This document shows positions 11,362-21,986 of a stretch of DNA of 64,000 nucleotides, one piece after another. Made by a program: the position numbers and the translations under genes. The notes beneath the pieces were generated by a model. It searched no databases, was not told the DNA's origin, and saw only the letters and a program-made list of their open reading frames with translations. This DNA is from Silene conica (taxonomy: Eukaryota > Streptophyta > Magnoliopsida > Caryophyllales > Caryophyllaceae), in assembly GCA_029255685.2 (NCBI GenBank), contig CM055315.2, positions 55,957,181-56,021,180 of the forward strand. Direction: 5' to 3'. Each line of letters opens with the position of its first letter. The stretch's first letter is position 1.

Positions 11362-12598
11362 TGTTGGGAAATGTATCCTCAACAATAGTGCGATCACGTC
11401 AATGATAATCATCATTGTCAAAATCTTATGAAAAGAATATGCAAGGGATCCGATATTATATATAGTCAACTGACCAACATTAATCGATAATGATTGGCTG
11501 ACTAGAGTTTGACATTACTGTCGTATGACGGTGCTGGTCAGTTGATCCCTTTAGGTCACACCTATAGGATAATCCCCTTAACATTTACATTGATCAATTA
11601 TATACGATATGAATTGATCAAATTCCTTAAAATCGAATATCGAGAAATCAAAGGTTGAATCTTAATGTAAGTTTTATATTTGAAATTGAAATGTGTGGAT
11701 TGTCAAATATTAATCGATATTTTTGAAATATCGAAATTAGAATATGAATGGTTCTTGGTTATAACAAACGTTGTATATCGTATCGACGATTATTATAATA
11801 ACCATATATTGGGACGGTAATTGCGAATTACTAAAATAATTTGTTAAATATGATTTAATTAATTTAGAAATACTATTTATATGATAAATATATTTAAAAT
11901 TAATACAATTAAATTATGTCACATAAGATGTTACATATTACACAATTGTACAAATTACATTTGTAAGATGAAGGTCCATTTTACAAAGTATTAGCCGTGT
12001 AAATGTGCATTATAAGATAATATTATGTGTGATATTTTATCTCATAATTATTATCATTTTGTTAAGTTTTGATGTGACTTAACATTAAGCATGTGGGCAT
12101 GACAAAGGGAATAAATCCCTTCCCCATGTTCCCCATGCACACGGCTAACACCCCCCTCCCTCTATATATGTGAGATATTCACATAATCACATTTACCTCT
12201 AATGCTTCATTATTTTCTAGAGTAAGAAAATAATTACAAAAACCTCTAAAATTATATTATTACATAATATATTGATATACTATAATAGTTATAGTATTTA
12301 ATTTTCTAATTAGATCAGAATTCGTTTTAAGGTAAAACCGTTTTTGTTCACCTAGTCCGTGTTAATCTCGGTTGGTTAAGGGTAAGTCTTGGGTGCAATT
12401 TGAAGGTGGCAATCTACGTTGGTTGCTCCGTGGAGGATCGTCCTTAGCATTCTTGGACCGATTGTAAGGACTATTTTCTTTATATTTCCGTAACTTTTAT
12501 AGCATGCATAAGATCTAAATTAATTAATGAGTTAATGTTGTTTTTATAATTAGTAAGACTAATTTTATGGTTAAGTTAGTATGACCTAATTTCCATCA
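11362..12598 (+). repeat. Copia-2 5' LTR (1237 bp)
   Basis: Starts TGTTGGGAAAT and ends ATTTCCATCA, an imperfect inverted pair. It aligns end to end with 25462-26701 with scattered differences of a few per cent, so it is older than LARD-1 or the Sirevirus. Confidence 0.92.
11466..11544 (+). promoter_or_regulatory. Conserved LTR stem-loop, Copia-2 5' LTR
   Basis: Outer arms TCAACTGACCA and TGGTCAGTTGA pair perfectly over 11 bp. The box GGTCACACCTATAGGA follows. Confidence 0.6.
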
Positions 12599-12600
12599 AG

Positions 12601-12612
12601 TGGTATCAGAGC
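12601..12612 (+). promoter_or_regulatory. Copia-2 primer-binding site (tRNA-iMet type)
   Basis: TGGTATCAGAGC two bases after the 5' LTR. Confidence 0.92.
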
Positions 12613-14987
12613 ATTCGATTGCTTGCATGCAACTCGATTTTACGATTTTTGCTAGTAATGTGATTAAAATTAAAAACGTAAAATAATTAATACATATATG
12701 ATATGCACGAAATTATTAATGCATGTATACTTTATGGTCTTAAAATGTTTTAAGTCATTATGAATGATCTATGGAATAATATTGTTCAATCTTATAATTA
12801 AATTGTTTATTTATACTTATTAATCGGTTAAAAATGTTTTATTTCTGGAAAAAATAGTAAAATAAAATTTCTGGCCGAGAATTTTATATATGTTCTCACA
12901 TGCATTTAACATATTATGAATATATAATTTTCGAAATTATTTGAGTTTTATGCATGGTTTGTGATATTTAAGAGTTAAATTCTCATAAAATGAGTAGAAA
13001 ATGGGTTTATATAGTTAGATTATGAATTTAGCTACGAACAGTTTTGTAGATGTCACATGAAATATTTAAAATGTATATTAAATTTTCCATAAATTGTTCT
13101 TTTATATTGCATGAATATTGATTTTTATTGTAAAAATCGAGATATTAGTGACATAATTCGACTTAAATAGTTTAAGTTGGAATTTGGACAAAAAATTTTT
13201 GTACAGTGTCATATATATTATTTCTTGCATGCATGTAAATTTTGAGCTTTTTATTTCGAATTTTGCATGAGAAATGATTTTAATTGTTAAAATCGAGTGA
13301 TATATGGCATAATTTATTAAAAATAGTAAAAGTTTCTAAAATGGTCGGAAAAATTAACCCATATTAGTCATATTTGATATGTTCATCATCATATTTTTCT
13401 TGGTTGCCAAAAGTTTCTGGATTTTGATTTTTAATTTTTAAAAGTTAAAGTTAAAAGTAAGAATTGTAAGAGGCATGAAATGATATTTCAGCCCTTGAAC
13501 AGTGTTTTTACTGATTTTTCCTGTCCATTTCAGTCACTCGAGTGTTTTGGAATATGTACAAATTTTATTGGTATTTTATTGCATAATTTTGGAGGTAATT
13601 TTGAATTTCCGTCTAAATTTGCATGTTTACACGTATTATTACGAAATAAATAGTTTATTTCGTTTATATTAATGTTTTTAGGATCTGAAGAAAATTTCAA
13701 AATGTTCAAAATTTGAATTTTGAATTTTCGAAATATTTTATGACTCAATTGATTTTATATTGTTTATCCCATAAAACTGATAATAACCCGAACAATATTA
13801 TAATTAATAAGTTAAAACATGTTCAAAATTTGAGTAAGACTAAATTTTGAAGCCTAAATGTTAAGTGATTCTAAAATGTTAAAATCACGCAATTCCATAA
13901 AACCGTGTTATAATGATAACGATATTTAAATTGTGTTTAAATAGGACGATTTGGCATAGGATTTGCATATTTATAAGCATTGCATATTTTTTATTTATTT
14001 ATGAATGTCATAATTTAATTTACGTAATTTGGAATTATGTATTTTGCTTAGTATGGCCTTAGATTTTAATCGATATTTCCCGTAATGTAAGGGGTTATCG
14101 ATTCGGTTGTAATTTAATGTGATCTCGTATCACTTTATTTCATTGTTTTATTTTATAATGTATAGAATAGATAGAAAATTTGTAATTATTGTATTTCCGG
14201 AGATCCTTGAAGACGGTGCCCTTTTCGGAAAGGAGTTCCGACCAAGACGGAGTTTGCCTTGGGTTGCGTACCGCGTGTGAAGTTCCAGGGACCAAGGAGT
14301 TGGTTTCCGAATTTGTATTTTACATTTAAATTTTCTTTTTTAGGAAAGCCATACTAGGATTTATTTATGCTTTCAATTTTTTATGCTTTACTTATGCTTA
14401 AAATAATGTTTGCATGCATAGCCAAATCGTCATTCCAAATCATGCATTTTCATCAATAATTCACCGACTTAGTTAACTTATAGGAGATAGATAATAAATT
14501 GACAAGATCTCTTACGTTATTCAAAAATCGAGACATAGCCTTACCAAAAAGTAAAGAACCCACGAAGTACTTTCTTCATAAGGGAGTGGGCTCGGCAAAA
14601 CCGGGGTGCTACCTTATTACGTTGGAGAAGTGGGGTAATATGATTACGCTATCGAAATTTGGTCGATCTCGACAAAGGTATTCGAGCCACCGTAGTGGTA
14701 ATAAATTCGGGCTAAGATAAGAATTAATGTAATTTTATCGACCGGGAGTTCTAAAAGTAGAATCGATTAAAGGGTTAATCAACCGAATTATATTAATGAG
14801 GGATGTATCGGCTAAACCGTGCCCAAGTTAGTATATATTTGGGTCTCAGAATCATTTACTTAATTGGGTAAGAGATCATTAAATAGATGCATAACTTGTT
14901 TAAAATTTACAAGTTTAATTATTAAAAGGATAATTGTGTTTTAATTCCTTTGTTTCATTTGTAGTTCTTTTCAACAATCAATCATCA
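12613..14987 (+). other. Copia-2 long untranslated leader
   Basis: About 2.4 kb of AT-rich DNA between primer site and gag, with no credible frame. A GC-richer island lies at about 14200-14300. The last 450 bp, including ATCGACCGGGAGTTCTAAAA, resemble the Copia-3 leader at 33950-34380, so this part is shared between the two families. Confidence 0.7.
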
Positions 14988-15742
14988 ATGGCTAATAACG
15001 CTCCACCTCTCACAAACGTATCATGGCTTCGATCTTTCATGGATCGATGCAAGTTTGAGAAGCATGACGCCAATTTTAAGTATTGGGACGCCCAATTGGT
15101 TTTGGCTGCGGAAGGTGACGATAAGACTCGTTACCTAACCATAGCCGCTCCTCCCACTCCCGCCGCTTGTGCATCGGAGGCGACTCGTGAGGCCTATGAG
15201 ACCTACATGAAAGATTCGCATGCTCTTAAGAACGTGCTTATATTCTCCATGGAGCCGGATCTCCAAAGGAGAATGATCAAGCTAGCCACGGCTAATGAGA
15301 TTTATACTAGAATTGCGACCATGTTTTCGCAAGCTCCTAGGGTAATCCAATATGAGGCGGCCTCCGCCTTCTTTGATTTAACCTTAAAGGAAGGTCAAAT
15401 GATTAGTCCTCTTGTGCTCAAAATGGTTGAGCTAGCCGAAACGTTGAAGCTACAAGGGGTGAATGTTCCCGACTCTCTAATTATTGACAAAATTCTTCAC
15501 TCCCTAAACAAAGTGAAAACGTATGCTCAGTTCCGGGGGAACTTCAACATGCGTAATCAAGAAACCTCTTTGGACGAATTGCATAAGATGCTTGTCCAAG
15601 CGGAAAGGGATATGAGACTTAATGAGAGTTCCACGAAGGATGTGCTCAACATCGAGAAGAAGAGCAAGGGGAAGTTTAAGTGGAAGGCTAACAAGGGCAA
15701 AAATGTCAAAGCCTTCAAGCCCGCATCTCTTAAAGAGAAGAC
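14988..15742 (+). CDS. gag: Copia-2 gag, N-terminal part (interrupted)
   Basis: Structural capsid-type protein of a copia element. I chose the ATG at 14988 (MANNAPPLTN) because upstream codons in the frame have no ATG. The frame is open for about 250 codons, with the copia gag features SWLRSFMDR, WDAQLVLAA, KNVLIFSMEP and a basic C-terminal stretch (KSKGKFKWKANKGK). It stays open to the AAGAC target duplication at 15738-15742, where Athila-A begins. Beyond 15742 the apparent frame runs into Athila-A LTR sequence and is not gag. The same frame resumes at 22889. Copia-3 gag (34384) shares the SWL-FMD and KNVLI-AME-LQRR patterns. Confidence 0.85.
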
Positions 15743-15748
15743 TGATGA

Positions 15749-15760
15749 GGTCGGTCGACC
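15749..15760. promoter_or_regulatory. Orphan 12-bp box in deleted LTR
   Basis: GGTCGGTCGACC. It corresponds to the second box of the pair at 22498/22519; the first was removed by the LTR deletion. Confidence 0.8.
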
Positions 15761-15807
15761 GCTTGACGTGCTTGGTGGACTTCTGATATTTAAGATAGCA
15801 GTCCTCA

Positions 15808-15840
15808 GGTCGACCGACCAGAGTAGTAGGTCGGTCGACC
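15808..15840. promoter_or_regulatory. Paired 12-bp boxes, 21-bp phase (Athila-A 3' LTR)
   Basis: GGTCGACCGACC at 15808 and GGTCGGTCGACC at 15829, inverted relative to each other with a 9-bp spacer. TTTCCTGTACG follows. Confidence 0.85.
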
Positions 15841-16112
15841 CACTTTCCTGTACGTCAGTCTTGATTTTGCCTTGGTTTGACTTTATGGTACTTGGGTCGC
15901 GCTTTGAGTTGACTTTTCCTCGTTCCTTGGCTATGAAAAATCCCGAGGGCATAAAGTTGGTAAAAAATCGTCCCTTTTTCGCATAATTCTGCAAAAGAGC
16001 ATAAAAATACGAAAGTAGACAATTGTTGGGAAATAAAGGCTAAAACATAGTAAATGAGCGACAAAATGCGTGTAAAATTAGATGTATAACATCATAAAAT
16101 AGACACGCATCA

Positions 16113-16149
16113 AATTCCCCAAACCAAACCTTGCTTGCCCTCAAGCAAG
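16113..16149 (-). promoter_or_regulatory. Athila-A polypurine tract and adjoining hairpin
   Basis: On the minus strand GGTTTGGGGAATT abuts the 3' LTR. Just upstream is the 8-bp stem CTTGCTTG / CAAGCAAG with a 4-nt loop (16130-16149). The same hairpin occurs at 41494-41513 (Athila-B) and 62620-62639 (Athila-C). Confidence 0.75.
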
Positions 16150-16753
16150 AAATAGACTCGATCTTAACTAATGGAACGATTTCAATCTCAGAGCGAAATT
16201 TACATGTTAGCCTAAGTCAATGCCAAGTGCAAAATGAGAAAGTATTCAAATCATGCAAACGAGTTATGGTGTTGTCAAACTTGCAAAAATAAAGACTATA
16301 GAGACTTTATACCATGGACTCTCATGGTACGCTCGAGACACTCATGAAGCAAAGGGTGAGTATATGTAAAAGATAGGAAGAAGTATATTGTAAAGACACT
16401 CACCTAACTACGACCCATGAAAACATGCCTGCAATCTAACATGAACAAGAATTCTAGTACTATGTATAAACAAACCCATTAAGTGACTCGGATACATGCA
16501 AATTAGGTAATGAAAGATATGTGAGGTGAAAGGTAAAAATGGTTGAATTGTGGGGTTAGTAGCCAAGCTAGTAAAACCGGTTCCCAACAACATATTTCAC
16601 GACTTTTGATATTAAGAAAGTGCTCTTTTGTAGCACAACTCTCACATTATAAATAAGAAAGGAATCCCAAATATTTTTAAATGAATTACGGGAGTGATAA
16701 CATATAAAAGAAAGGGATTTCAGAACGAATTTTGATTTCTGACCCTGTCAGTT

Positions 16754-16786
16754 GGTCGACCGACCGAAGGATGTGGTTGGTCGACT
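16754..16786. promoter_or_regulatory. Paired 12-bp boxes, 21-bp phase (Athila-A interior)
   Basis: GGTCGACCGACC at 16754 and GGTTGGTCGACT at 16775, the second with two changes. TTCTGTACG follows. Homologous to the pair at 63260 in Athila-C. Confidence 0.8.
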
Positions 16787-17567
16787 GACTTTCTGTACGT
16801 TTTGATTTTTTTCGTTTTCGTTTTCTTTCTTTCTTTTTTCTTTCTTTTTTTTGTTCTTTTTCTTTTCTTGCTTTCTTTCTTTCTTTTCTCTTTTTGCTCA
16901 AGATAGCATACAAACCAAGATGCCTCAAAAAAATAAACCAAAGACCACAAATACTAGCTTGGAAGGGTAGGCTAAGTATAGGATGTAATTTTTAGGGGAA
17001 TAAAAAAGCAAATTTGGCTATGTAAGGCTTATGGGTAAATAAGAGAAAATGGATCCCAAATGCACGTATCAAGACTCACAAAAACGAGATAGTAAACAAG
17101 TATATAGCAATTGAAGTTCATGTTTATGCATATTGATGTAACATGTTCCAAGGGGAGTACTACTCACATCCTAGACAACTGGTTTAAGAATGAAACCAGG
17201 AAATAAGCTCTAAAAACTCAGAATGTATAGTAGATTGCCAAGGTATAAGTCAAGTCTCAAGATATACAAATTGACAAAAACTCGTAGATATGCAAAAGAC
17301 TTTCATACTAAAACAAGTTGACAAGGCAAGACAAAGGCATAAACATGTAAGAAAGCAAAATCATCCTTGAAATACTCTCGTTCCGACTCGACCTATATAC
17401 TAAAATAAACGTGCATTTTTTTTTGCAATTTTTTGAATTTTTTTCTAATTTTTTTTTTGATTTTTCTTTTGTATAGGTAAGGAAAATAAGGAAAAGAACA
17501 ATGCAAGACAGAAATGGAATAAACGTGTGACAAAATGCAATGGAACAATGCATGTGACTAAACCATT

Positions 17568-17601
17568 CCCCAAACCAACCCGCACAATGTCCCCATTGTG
17601 C
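17568..17601 (-). promoter_or_regulatory. Internal purine-tract-like plus hairpin module
   Basis: CCCCAAACC on the plus strand (purine-tract-like on the coding strand), then the 8-bp stem GCACAATG / CATTGTGC with loop TCCC. Athila-B has the same stem at 48214-48233. Confidence 0.6.
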
Positions 17602-17696
17602 ATTAGCCTAAGTAAAGGTTTTATGAAAAACAAAATAAATGCAAAAACGTAAAAACCAAGGAAAAAGGAAAAGAATCACCGGATTTGAGCGCAAGG

Positions 17697-17732
17697 GAAA
17701 CCTCCCCAAACCAGTGCAAGCTGGGAGGTTTC
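17697..17732 (-). promoter_or_regulatory. Stem-loop exposing a purine-tract-like sequence
   Basis: A 10-bp stem (17697-17706 with 17723-17732) whose loop begins with CAAACC. Athila-B has an equivalent stem at 48352-48386 with a different loop. Confidence 0.55.
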
Positions 17733-17948
17733 AGTGGCCAGCAGTGCCACTCCAAGTACCTGAAAAAGTCTAAACAAAGAGAAACCTTTTTCGAGGATTA
17801 AATGTGCCGGCCGCCGGGTGATATATAATGTATTGAAGGTTTGAAGTAAAGAAAGAAGGGGAAACACAAAAGATAGAGTAGGGAGAGGACCTCCCTATCA
17901 CGTTTGCACACTTCTCGAAGCGTCTTGAGGCGTCTGTACAGGAGAGCA

Positions 17949-17981
17949 GGTCGGTAGACCCTTCCCCCTGGTCGCCCGACC
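17949..17981. promoter_or_regulatory. Paired 12-bp boxes, 21-bp phase, reversed orientation
   Basis: GGTCGGTAGACC at 17949 and GGTCGCCCGACC at 17970, each with one or two changes. The CTGTAC-type flank lies on the left (CTGTACAGG), so the module is reversed relative to the others. Confidence 0.75.
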
Positions 17982-18020
17982 ATCTACCAGTCCCATAATG
18001 CTACTGAAACACAGGGGTTT

Positions 18021-18053
18021 GGTCGACCGACTGAGTGTTGAGGTCGGCCGACC
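18021..18053. promoter_or_regulatory. Paired 12-bp boxes, 21-bp phase
   Basis: GGTCGACCGACT at 18021 and GGTCGGCCGACC at 18042, followed by TTTCCTGTAC. Confidence 0.85.
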
Positions 18054-18335
18054 CTGTTTCCTGTACAGTAGCTTTCTTTTCTTCGGAAGTAATTTGTATC
18101 AACCAAGTTAATCTTCCCCAAACCTGAAATACAGTATATATGCGCCCAAAACATGCGCGAAAAACCAGAACCAAGTCTAACTGTCTTAACTACGCAACAA
18201 AAGCAAAATTGTCCTAAAAAACTTAAAGCAAGCAAACTAGAAAGTCTAAACAAAACAAGAGATTGTCTTAAGAAACTAAAAACTTGAACAACTCATCCGT
18301 GAAAGATGCGGAAAATCTCGGACCACGGTTTTTGG

Positions 18336-19958
18336 CTATACGCCGTGGTCTCCACCGTGTTCGTTTGAATGGCCAAACACGTCTCCTTTCCGTCGCAAAG
18401 CATATGCGACGGGCTCTTCTCTTCTTCTCTTCATGTGTTCCTCATCCACTACATCTGGATCTTCATCTTCCTTGTAACTTAGAAACCCAAGTCCACCTCT
18501 TTGCACGATGACTTCCTCTACCAAGGGCTTCCCCAAACCTGTTTCTGCATTAGGTAAAACAGAAGCATCCTCCATATTGCTCCCAACCTGGGGCGGAGGT
18601 GTAACAGCAGGTATAGGAGTAGGTATCAAAACAGGAGAAGTGGTGATGACCTTATACTTCTTTTCAGAAGTAATAGCATTATAATTAATAGGGGTCATAA
18701 CATCTTTCTTCCTATAAGACAGACCAAAGATGATAGCATGCTTCCCTACTTTAAAAGTTAAGGTCCCACTACCCACGTCGATTATGGCCCCCGCAGTATG
18801 TAGGAAAGGTCTCCCCAAGATAATTGGTATATGGGCATCCTCAGGGATGTCCAAAACTACGAAGTCTACTGGAAAGAAAAACCTATCAATGCGCACAGGG
18901 ATGTTTTCCAACATCCCTATGGGTTCCATAGAGGTACGGTCAGCCATTTGGACCGTCATGCTAGTCATCGCAAATGAGGTCATCCCTAGTTTCAAGGCCA
19001 CACTTAGGGGCATAACACTAATGCTCGCCCCCAGGTCACATAAGGCCTTCTTAACTGGGAAGGTTTCTATGTGACAAGGTACAGAAAAGCTCCCTAGGTC
19101 TTCTAGTTTATGTGGTGCTATGACGGGAGACAAAAAACTTGAGGACTCCTTAGTTAGTGCAACAATTTCTACTTTGTCTAGAGACCGCTTCCGGGTTAGA
19201 AGTTGCCTCATAAATTTCAAATAGGATGGAACCTGTTGCACTAACTCTAAGAATGGTACTTGCACATTTAAAGAACGAATAACATCCTTAAACTTATCAA
19301 AAGATACCTGTTCCTTAGTTGGTAAGAGTCGCTCCGGATAGGGAGTTGTGGAACTTCCAGCCTTTTCAATCCTCCTCAAAAATTTGGGGGTCTTGTCACC
19401 CCGGAATAGGAAGTCTCTTAGGTTGTCGGGCATTTCCGGCCTAAAAGAATCCTTCTGTTCAGTATTAGAGGTCGGTCGACCCTGCTCTTCGGTCGGTCGA
19501 CCTATTTCCTGTACTCCAGAACCTACTGTAATCTGCTCTGTGGTCGGTCGACCCTGCTCCTTGGTCGGTCGACCTGTTTCGCTGCTACTCGCCTTTTTCC
19601 GTCCCTCCTTTTCCGCTCCACCAGTTTTACCACCACCAATTTCAGCCCCACTCCGCAGCGATATGATGTTGAGAGTCTCTTTCTTTTGGTCCGTTTTGGT
19701 CGGAAGTTGACCCGGAGCCCTAGTATCGTTCTTGCTCGCGATTTGAGCAATTTGGGACTCTAACATTTTCATCCCCGCCTCCCGTGCCTGAGACTCCTTC
19801 TGAACTAACCCAATGAGGTTTTGGATGAGAGCATCCGTATTGGGTGGTGGGTTTGAAGGTGGTTGAGGGTTAAAGGGGGGGTTTTTGCAAATTTTGCTTG
19901 TGCGGACGAATATAAGTGGAGTGTTGTTGGGGTTGTTGGTGTTGTGGGTTAAGGACAT
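18336..19958 (-). CDS. Athila-A gag C-terminus and aspartic protease
   Basis: Open frame of 540 codons encoding the C-terminal part of Athila gag and a retropepsin-like protease that would process the polyprotein. N-terminal third: Asn/Pro-rich, then a helical segment (LIQNLIGLVQKESQAREAGMK). Next comes a linker with four GRPT or GRP peptides encoded by the 12-bp boxes (19470-19574). Protease region: LCDLGASISVMP (the DLGA form usual in Athila/Tat) followed by IIDVG and the flap-to-tail motif IPIILGRPFL. The frame ends after an acidic, then Arg-rich tail and is not followed by RT. The start shown is the first Met of the open frame; the real gag start lies upstream at 20918, separated by stops and frameshifts. 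Confidence 0.82.
   Translation of the reverse strand: MSLTHNTNNPNNTPLIFVRTSKICKNPPFNPQPPSNPPPNTDALIQNLIGLVQKESQAREAGMKMLESQIAQIASKNDTRAPGQLPTKTDQKKETLNIISLRSGAEIGGGKTGGAEKEGRKKASSSETGRPTKEQGRPTTEQITVGSGVQEIGRPTEEQGRPTSNTEQKDSFRPEMPDNLRDFLFRGDKTPKFLRRIEKAGSSTTPYPERLLPTKEQVSFDKFKDVIRSLNVQVPFLELVQQVPSYLKFMRQLLTRKRSLDKVEIVALTKESSSFLSPVIAPHKLEDLGSFSVPCHIETFPVKKALCDLGASISVMPLSVALKLGMTSFAMTSMTVQMADRTSMEPIGMLENIPVRIDRFFFPVDFVVLDIPEDAHIPIILGRPFLHTAGAIIDVGSGTLTFKVGKHAIIFGLSYRKKDVMTPINYNAITSEKKYKVITTSPVLIPTPIPAVTPPPQVGSNMEDASVLPNAETGLGKPLVEEVIVQRGGLGFLSYKEDEDPDVVDEEHMKRRREEPVAYALRRKGDVFGHSNEHGGDHGV
19470..19574 (-). repeat. Two box pairs inside the gag-protease reading frame
   Basis: Pairs at 19470/19491 and 19542/19563, all four boxes GGTCGGTCGACC, 72 bp apart. 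Each pair is followed by TTTCCTGTAC or a degraded form. In the coding strand they give GRPTKEQGRPTTEQ and GRPTEEQGRPTSN, a seven-residue periodicity. The host protein does not need this linker in other Athila families as far as I know, so it looks like an in-frame insertion. Confidence 0.82.
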
Positions 19959-20918
19959 TCTGGCTTGTCCACCTCATGTTGGGATGGACATTGTTATTAT
20001 TAAGGTCATAAAAGTTATTCACACGGTAATGTTGAAAGGCCGCACATGTCTCGTTAGATGAGGTACAAAACTTTGACACATGCCCCTCTCCACCACATCT
20101 CTCACAAACGAATGGTCCGTCTTGACGGCGTTTACTTGGTACATACCACCCTTACTCCCACTTCCCATCTCGAATTTTCCACCACTCTCCAACTTATCCA
20201 ACTTAGCCATCAAGGCCTCTATTGCCGCAACATTAGATTCGACCTTTCTTTGATTTCCACGGGAAGTCCCGTGTTCAGCTCTGTGCACAACAACATCTTC
20301 AATGATCATGAGACCCTTGGTCTCCCCAAAATTGTCTTAGAACCTCCCATTAGCTGCAGCATCCAAGTAGGCTATGTTGTCATCATAGAGACCATTATAG
20401 AACTGGTTGCAAAGAAACCATTGTTCGAATCCATGATGGGGTATGGATCGAACAAGTCTCTTGAACCTGTCCCAAGCCTCACTAAAATCTTCAGTAGGCC
20501 CTTGCTTGAAACTTGTTATCTGCGCTCTCAAGGCATTGGTCTTAGCCGCGGAATAGTATTTCCGATAGAAGGCTAAGGCCAATGTGTTCAAATCTGTCAC
20601 TCCCGCAGCAGTGAGGTCTAAATCTCTGTACCATTCCCTTGCTGAGTCTCGGAGGGAAAAGATGAACATGGTTTCTTTTATCTGGTCCTGGGTCACTCCA
20701 TCTGGGGGTGCAATAAAGCATATATAATCTGTGAAGATTTATATATGCCTAGCTGCATCTTCATTTGCCGCACCTCCGAACTGATTTCTCTCCACCATGG
20801 AGATGTAGGAAGGCTTGGCCTCAAATGGCTTTCCCGTGCCTGCAGGTGAAGTGAACCCCTTATAGAGGTCCTTTGCCTGTGGCATAGAGTGACTTGCAAT
20901 GCTAGCTTCTTCAGCCAT
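19959..20918 (-). pseudogene. Athila-A gag, N-terminal and central part, decayed
   Basis: The ATG at 20918 opens a frame reading MAEEASIASH, followed by NQFGGAANED, typical of the start of Athila gag. A stop lies at 20739-20741. Then comes the core gag domain (FSLRDSAREWYRDL, FYRKYYSAAKTNALR, WDRFKRLVRSIPHHG, NQFYNGLYDDN), another stop at 20337-20339, and the same frame continuing to about 20110. The zinc knuckle CERCGGEGHVSKFC (CX2CX4HX4C) is in a different frame (around 20070-20110), and the frame returns before 19958. So there are at least two stops and two frameshifts, and no functional gag is made. Confidence 0.8.
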
Positions 20919-21297
20919 ATTTTCTTCCTCTTCTTCAAAAACTTGGAAATAGGTATTTGTTGGTGTTTTTGGTGTAAGCGGATTATGAGGTGAATTTGGT
21001 TGTGATGTTGGTGTTTTTGGTGTAGGCGGGTTATTTTGTGGTGATGGTGGTGATGACGGTTGATCAAAGATATCCTCTTGGAATAGGTAAGATGGAGAAC
21101 CTCCTTCCCTACTCTCTAAAAACTGCTTTCTTCTTTATCTTAGAGTCCTCTAAAGCTCGTGGTCTAGTGGTAGGAGTTCTCCTTGAACTGACATGCGCAA
21201 AAGATGAAAAATACAAGAAAAAAGTGAGAAGGTTTAAGGAACAAAGTTCCTTAAACAAAAGAAACAAAAACAAAAAACAATAAACACTGGCGTCACC
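20919..21297 (-). other. Athila-A leader
   Basis: Short untranslated leader between primer site and gag. On the minus strand a His-rich frame arises from repeats such as CATCACCACC at about 21000-21060; I do not regard it as a gene. Confidence 0.65.
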
Positions 21298-21315
21298 TCC
21301 CCGGCAACGGCGCCA
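21298..21315 (-). promoter_or_regulatory. Athila-A primer-binding site (tRNA-Asp type)
   Basis: The minus strand reads TGGCGCCGTTGCCGGGGA, the primer site known from Athila-type elements, five bases from the LTR end. Confidence 0.9.
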
Positions 21316-21912
21316 AAATTTGATGCCCGTCGTTGTGGGTATCAAAGATAAAATTTATAATTCCTAAACTTTAACTATAGATAGTGAAAGTCAGGGTCGA
21401 ACCACAGAGAGGTGGGGAATGTTTATTGTTTAAGGTCAATGTTTTAAGGTCACAAAAGTGGGGGTTTATATTGATTGTCACTAAGTCTATAAATAAAGAT
21501 AGAAATAAAACAAGAATTAAGAATGAAATAAACTATGATAAAAGAGATGCTAGGATGTTCGGGTAATAAATAGCTACGATAGTATAAATCCTAAGTCAAC
21601 ATGTATTGCAGTCGCGTAAGGGGTGTAACATATCCTTTCGGTCTATGGTACCTAATAGCTCCTTTCGGCCTATGCTATTAGTTCCTAGGTCTCACAATTA
21701 TTGGGTGTCAACAATAAGGGTGATTCCTAATTTCTAGGTCACATACCTTTCAGTCTTTAGTAACCTAGCCGTTTTAAGGCGTAAACCAATGCCCTTCCCG
21801 TATCTTTCAACCTTGGGTAAGTCATTACTAATATCCTACAAGTCTCCTTTCAGTCTCATTGTAGGTTACTATGGTCGACGAATTAAAACGGAACTGAAAA
21901 CATACGCGATTT

Positions 21913-21986
21913 GGTCGACCGACCCGCTAGTCCAGTCGGCCGACCAACACTTCAGTCGACCGACCGGTTAAGCCGGTCGGCCGACC
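21913..21986. promoter_or_regulatory. Two box pairs, 21-bp phase (Athila-A 5' LTR)
   Basis: Boxes at 21913/21934 and 21954/21975; the two pairs start 41 bp apart. Forms: GGTCGACCGACC, AGTCGGCCGACC, AGTCGACCGACC, GGTCGGCCGACC. Same place in the LTR as 61640-61713 in Athila-C. Confidence 0.88.

Larger units (their letters stand above)
15743..16112 (-). repeat. Athila-A 3' LTR, internally deleted (370 bp)
   Basis: Aligns with 22513-22883 of the 5' LTR at roughly 96% identity. It starts TGATGAGG, joining the terminal TGATG of the LTR to an internal TGATG, and so lacks about 1.19 kb. The outer target duplication is intact. Confidence 0.88.
16150..18335 (-). other. Athila-A 3' non-coding region
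   Basis: Between the protease stop and the polypurine tract. No pol or envelope-like frame. The part to about 17480 matches 62640-64000 of Athila-C closely and 41514-42138 plus 47345-48050 of Athila-B more distantly. It includes pyrimidine-rich tracts (16808-16890 and 17417-17470) that generate Lys-rich frames on the minus strand, three box pairs, and two more purine-tract/hairpin modules. Confidence 0.8.

Noticed and set aside
15743-15986. Copia-2 gag extending to 15986
   Set aside because: Beyond 15742 the frame is Athila-A LTR sequence, identical in origin to 22513-22760.
16686-17553. Lys/Arg-rich minus-strand frames, also at 47374-47556 and 63100-63448
   Set aside because: They come from pyrimidine-rich tracts in Athila 3' non-coding DNA and differ between copies.
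20693-21067. His-rich protein frame on the minus strand
   Set aside because: It overlaps the leader and the real gag start in another frame; composition reflects short CAC/CAT repeats.
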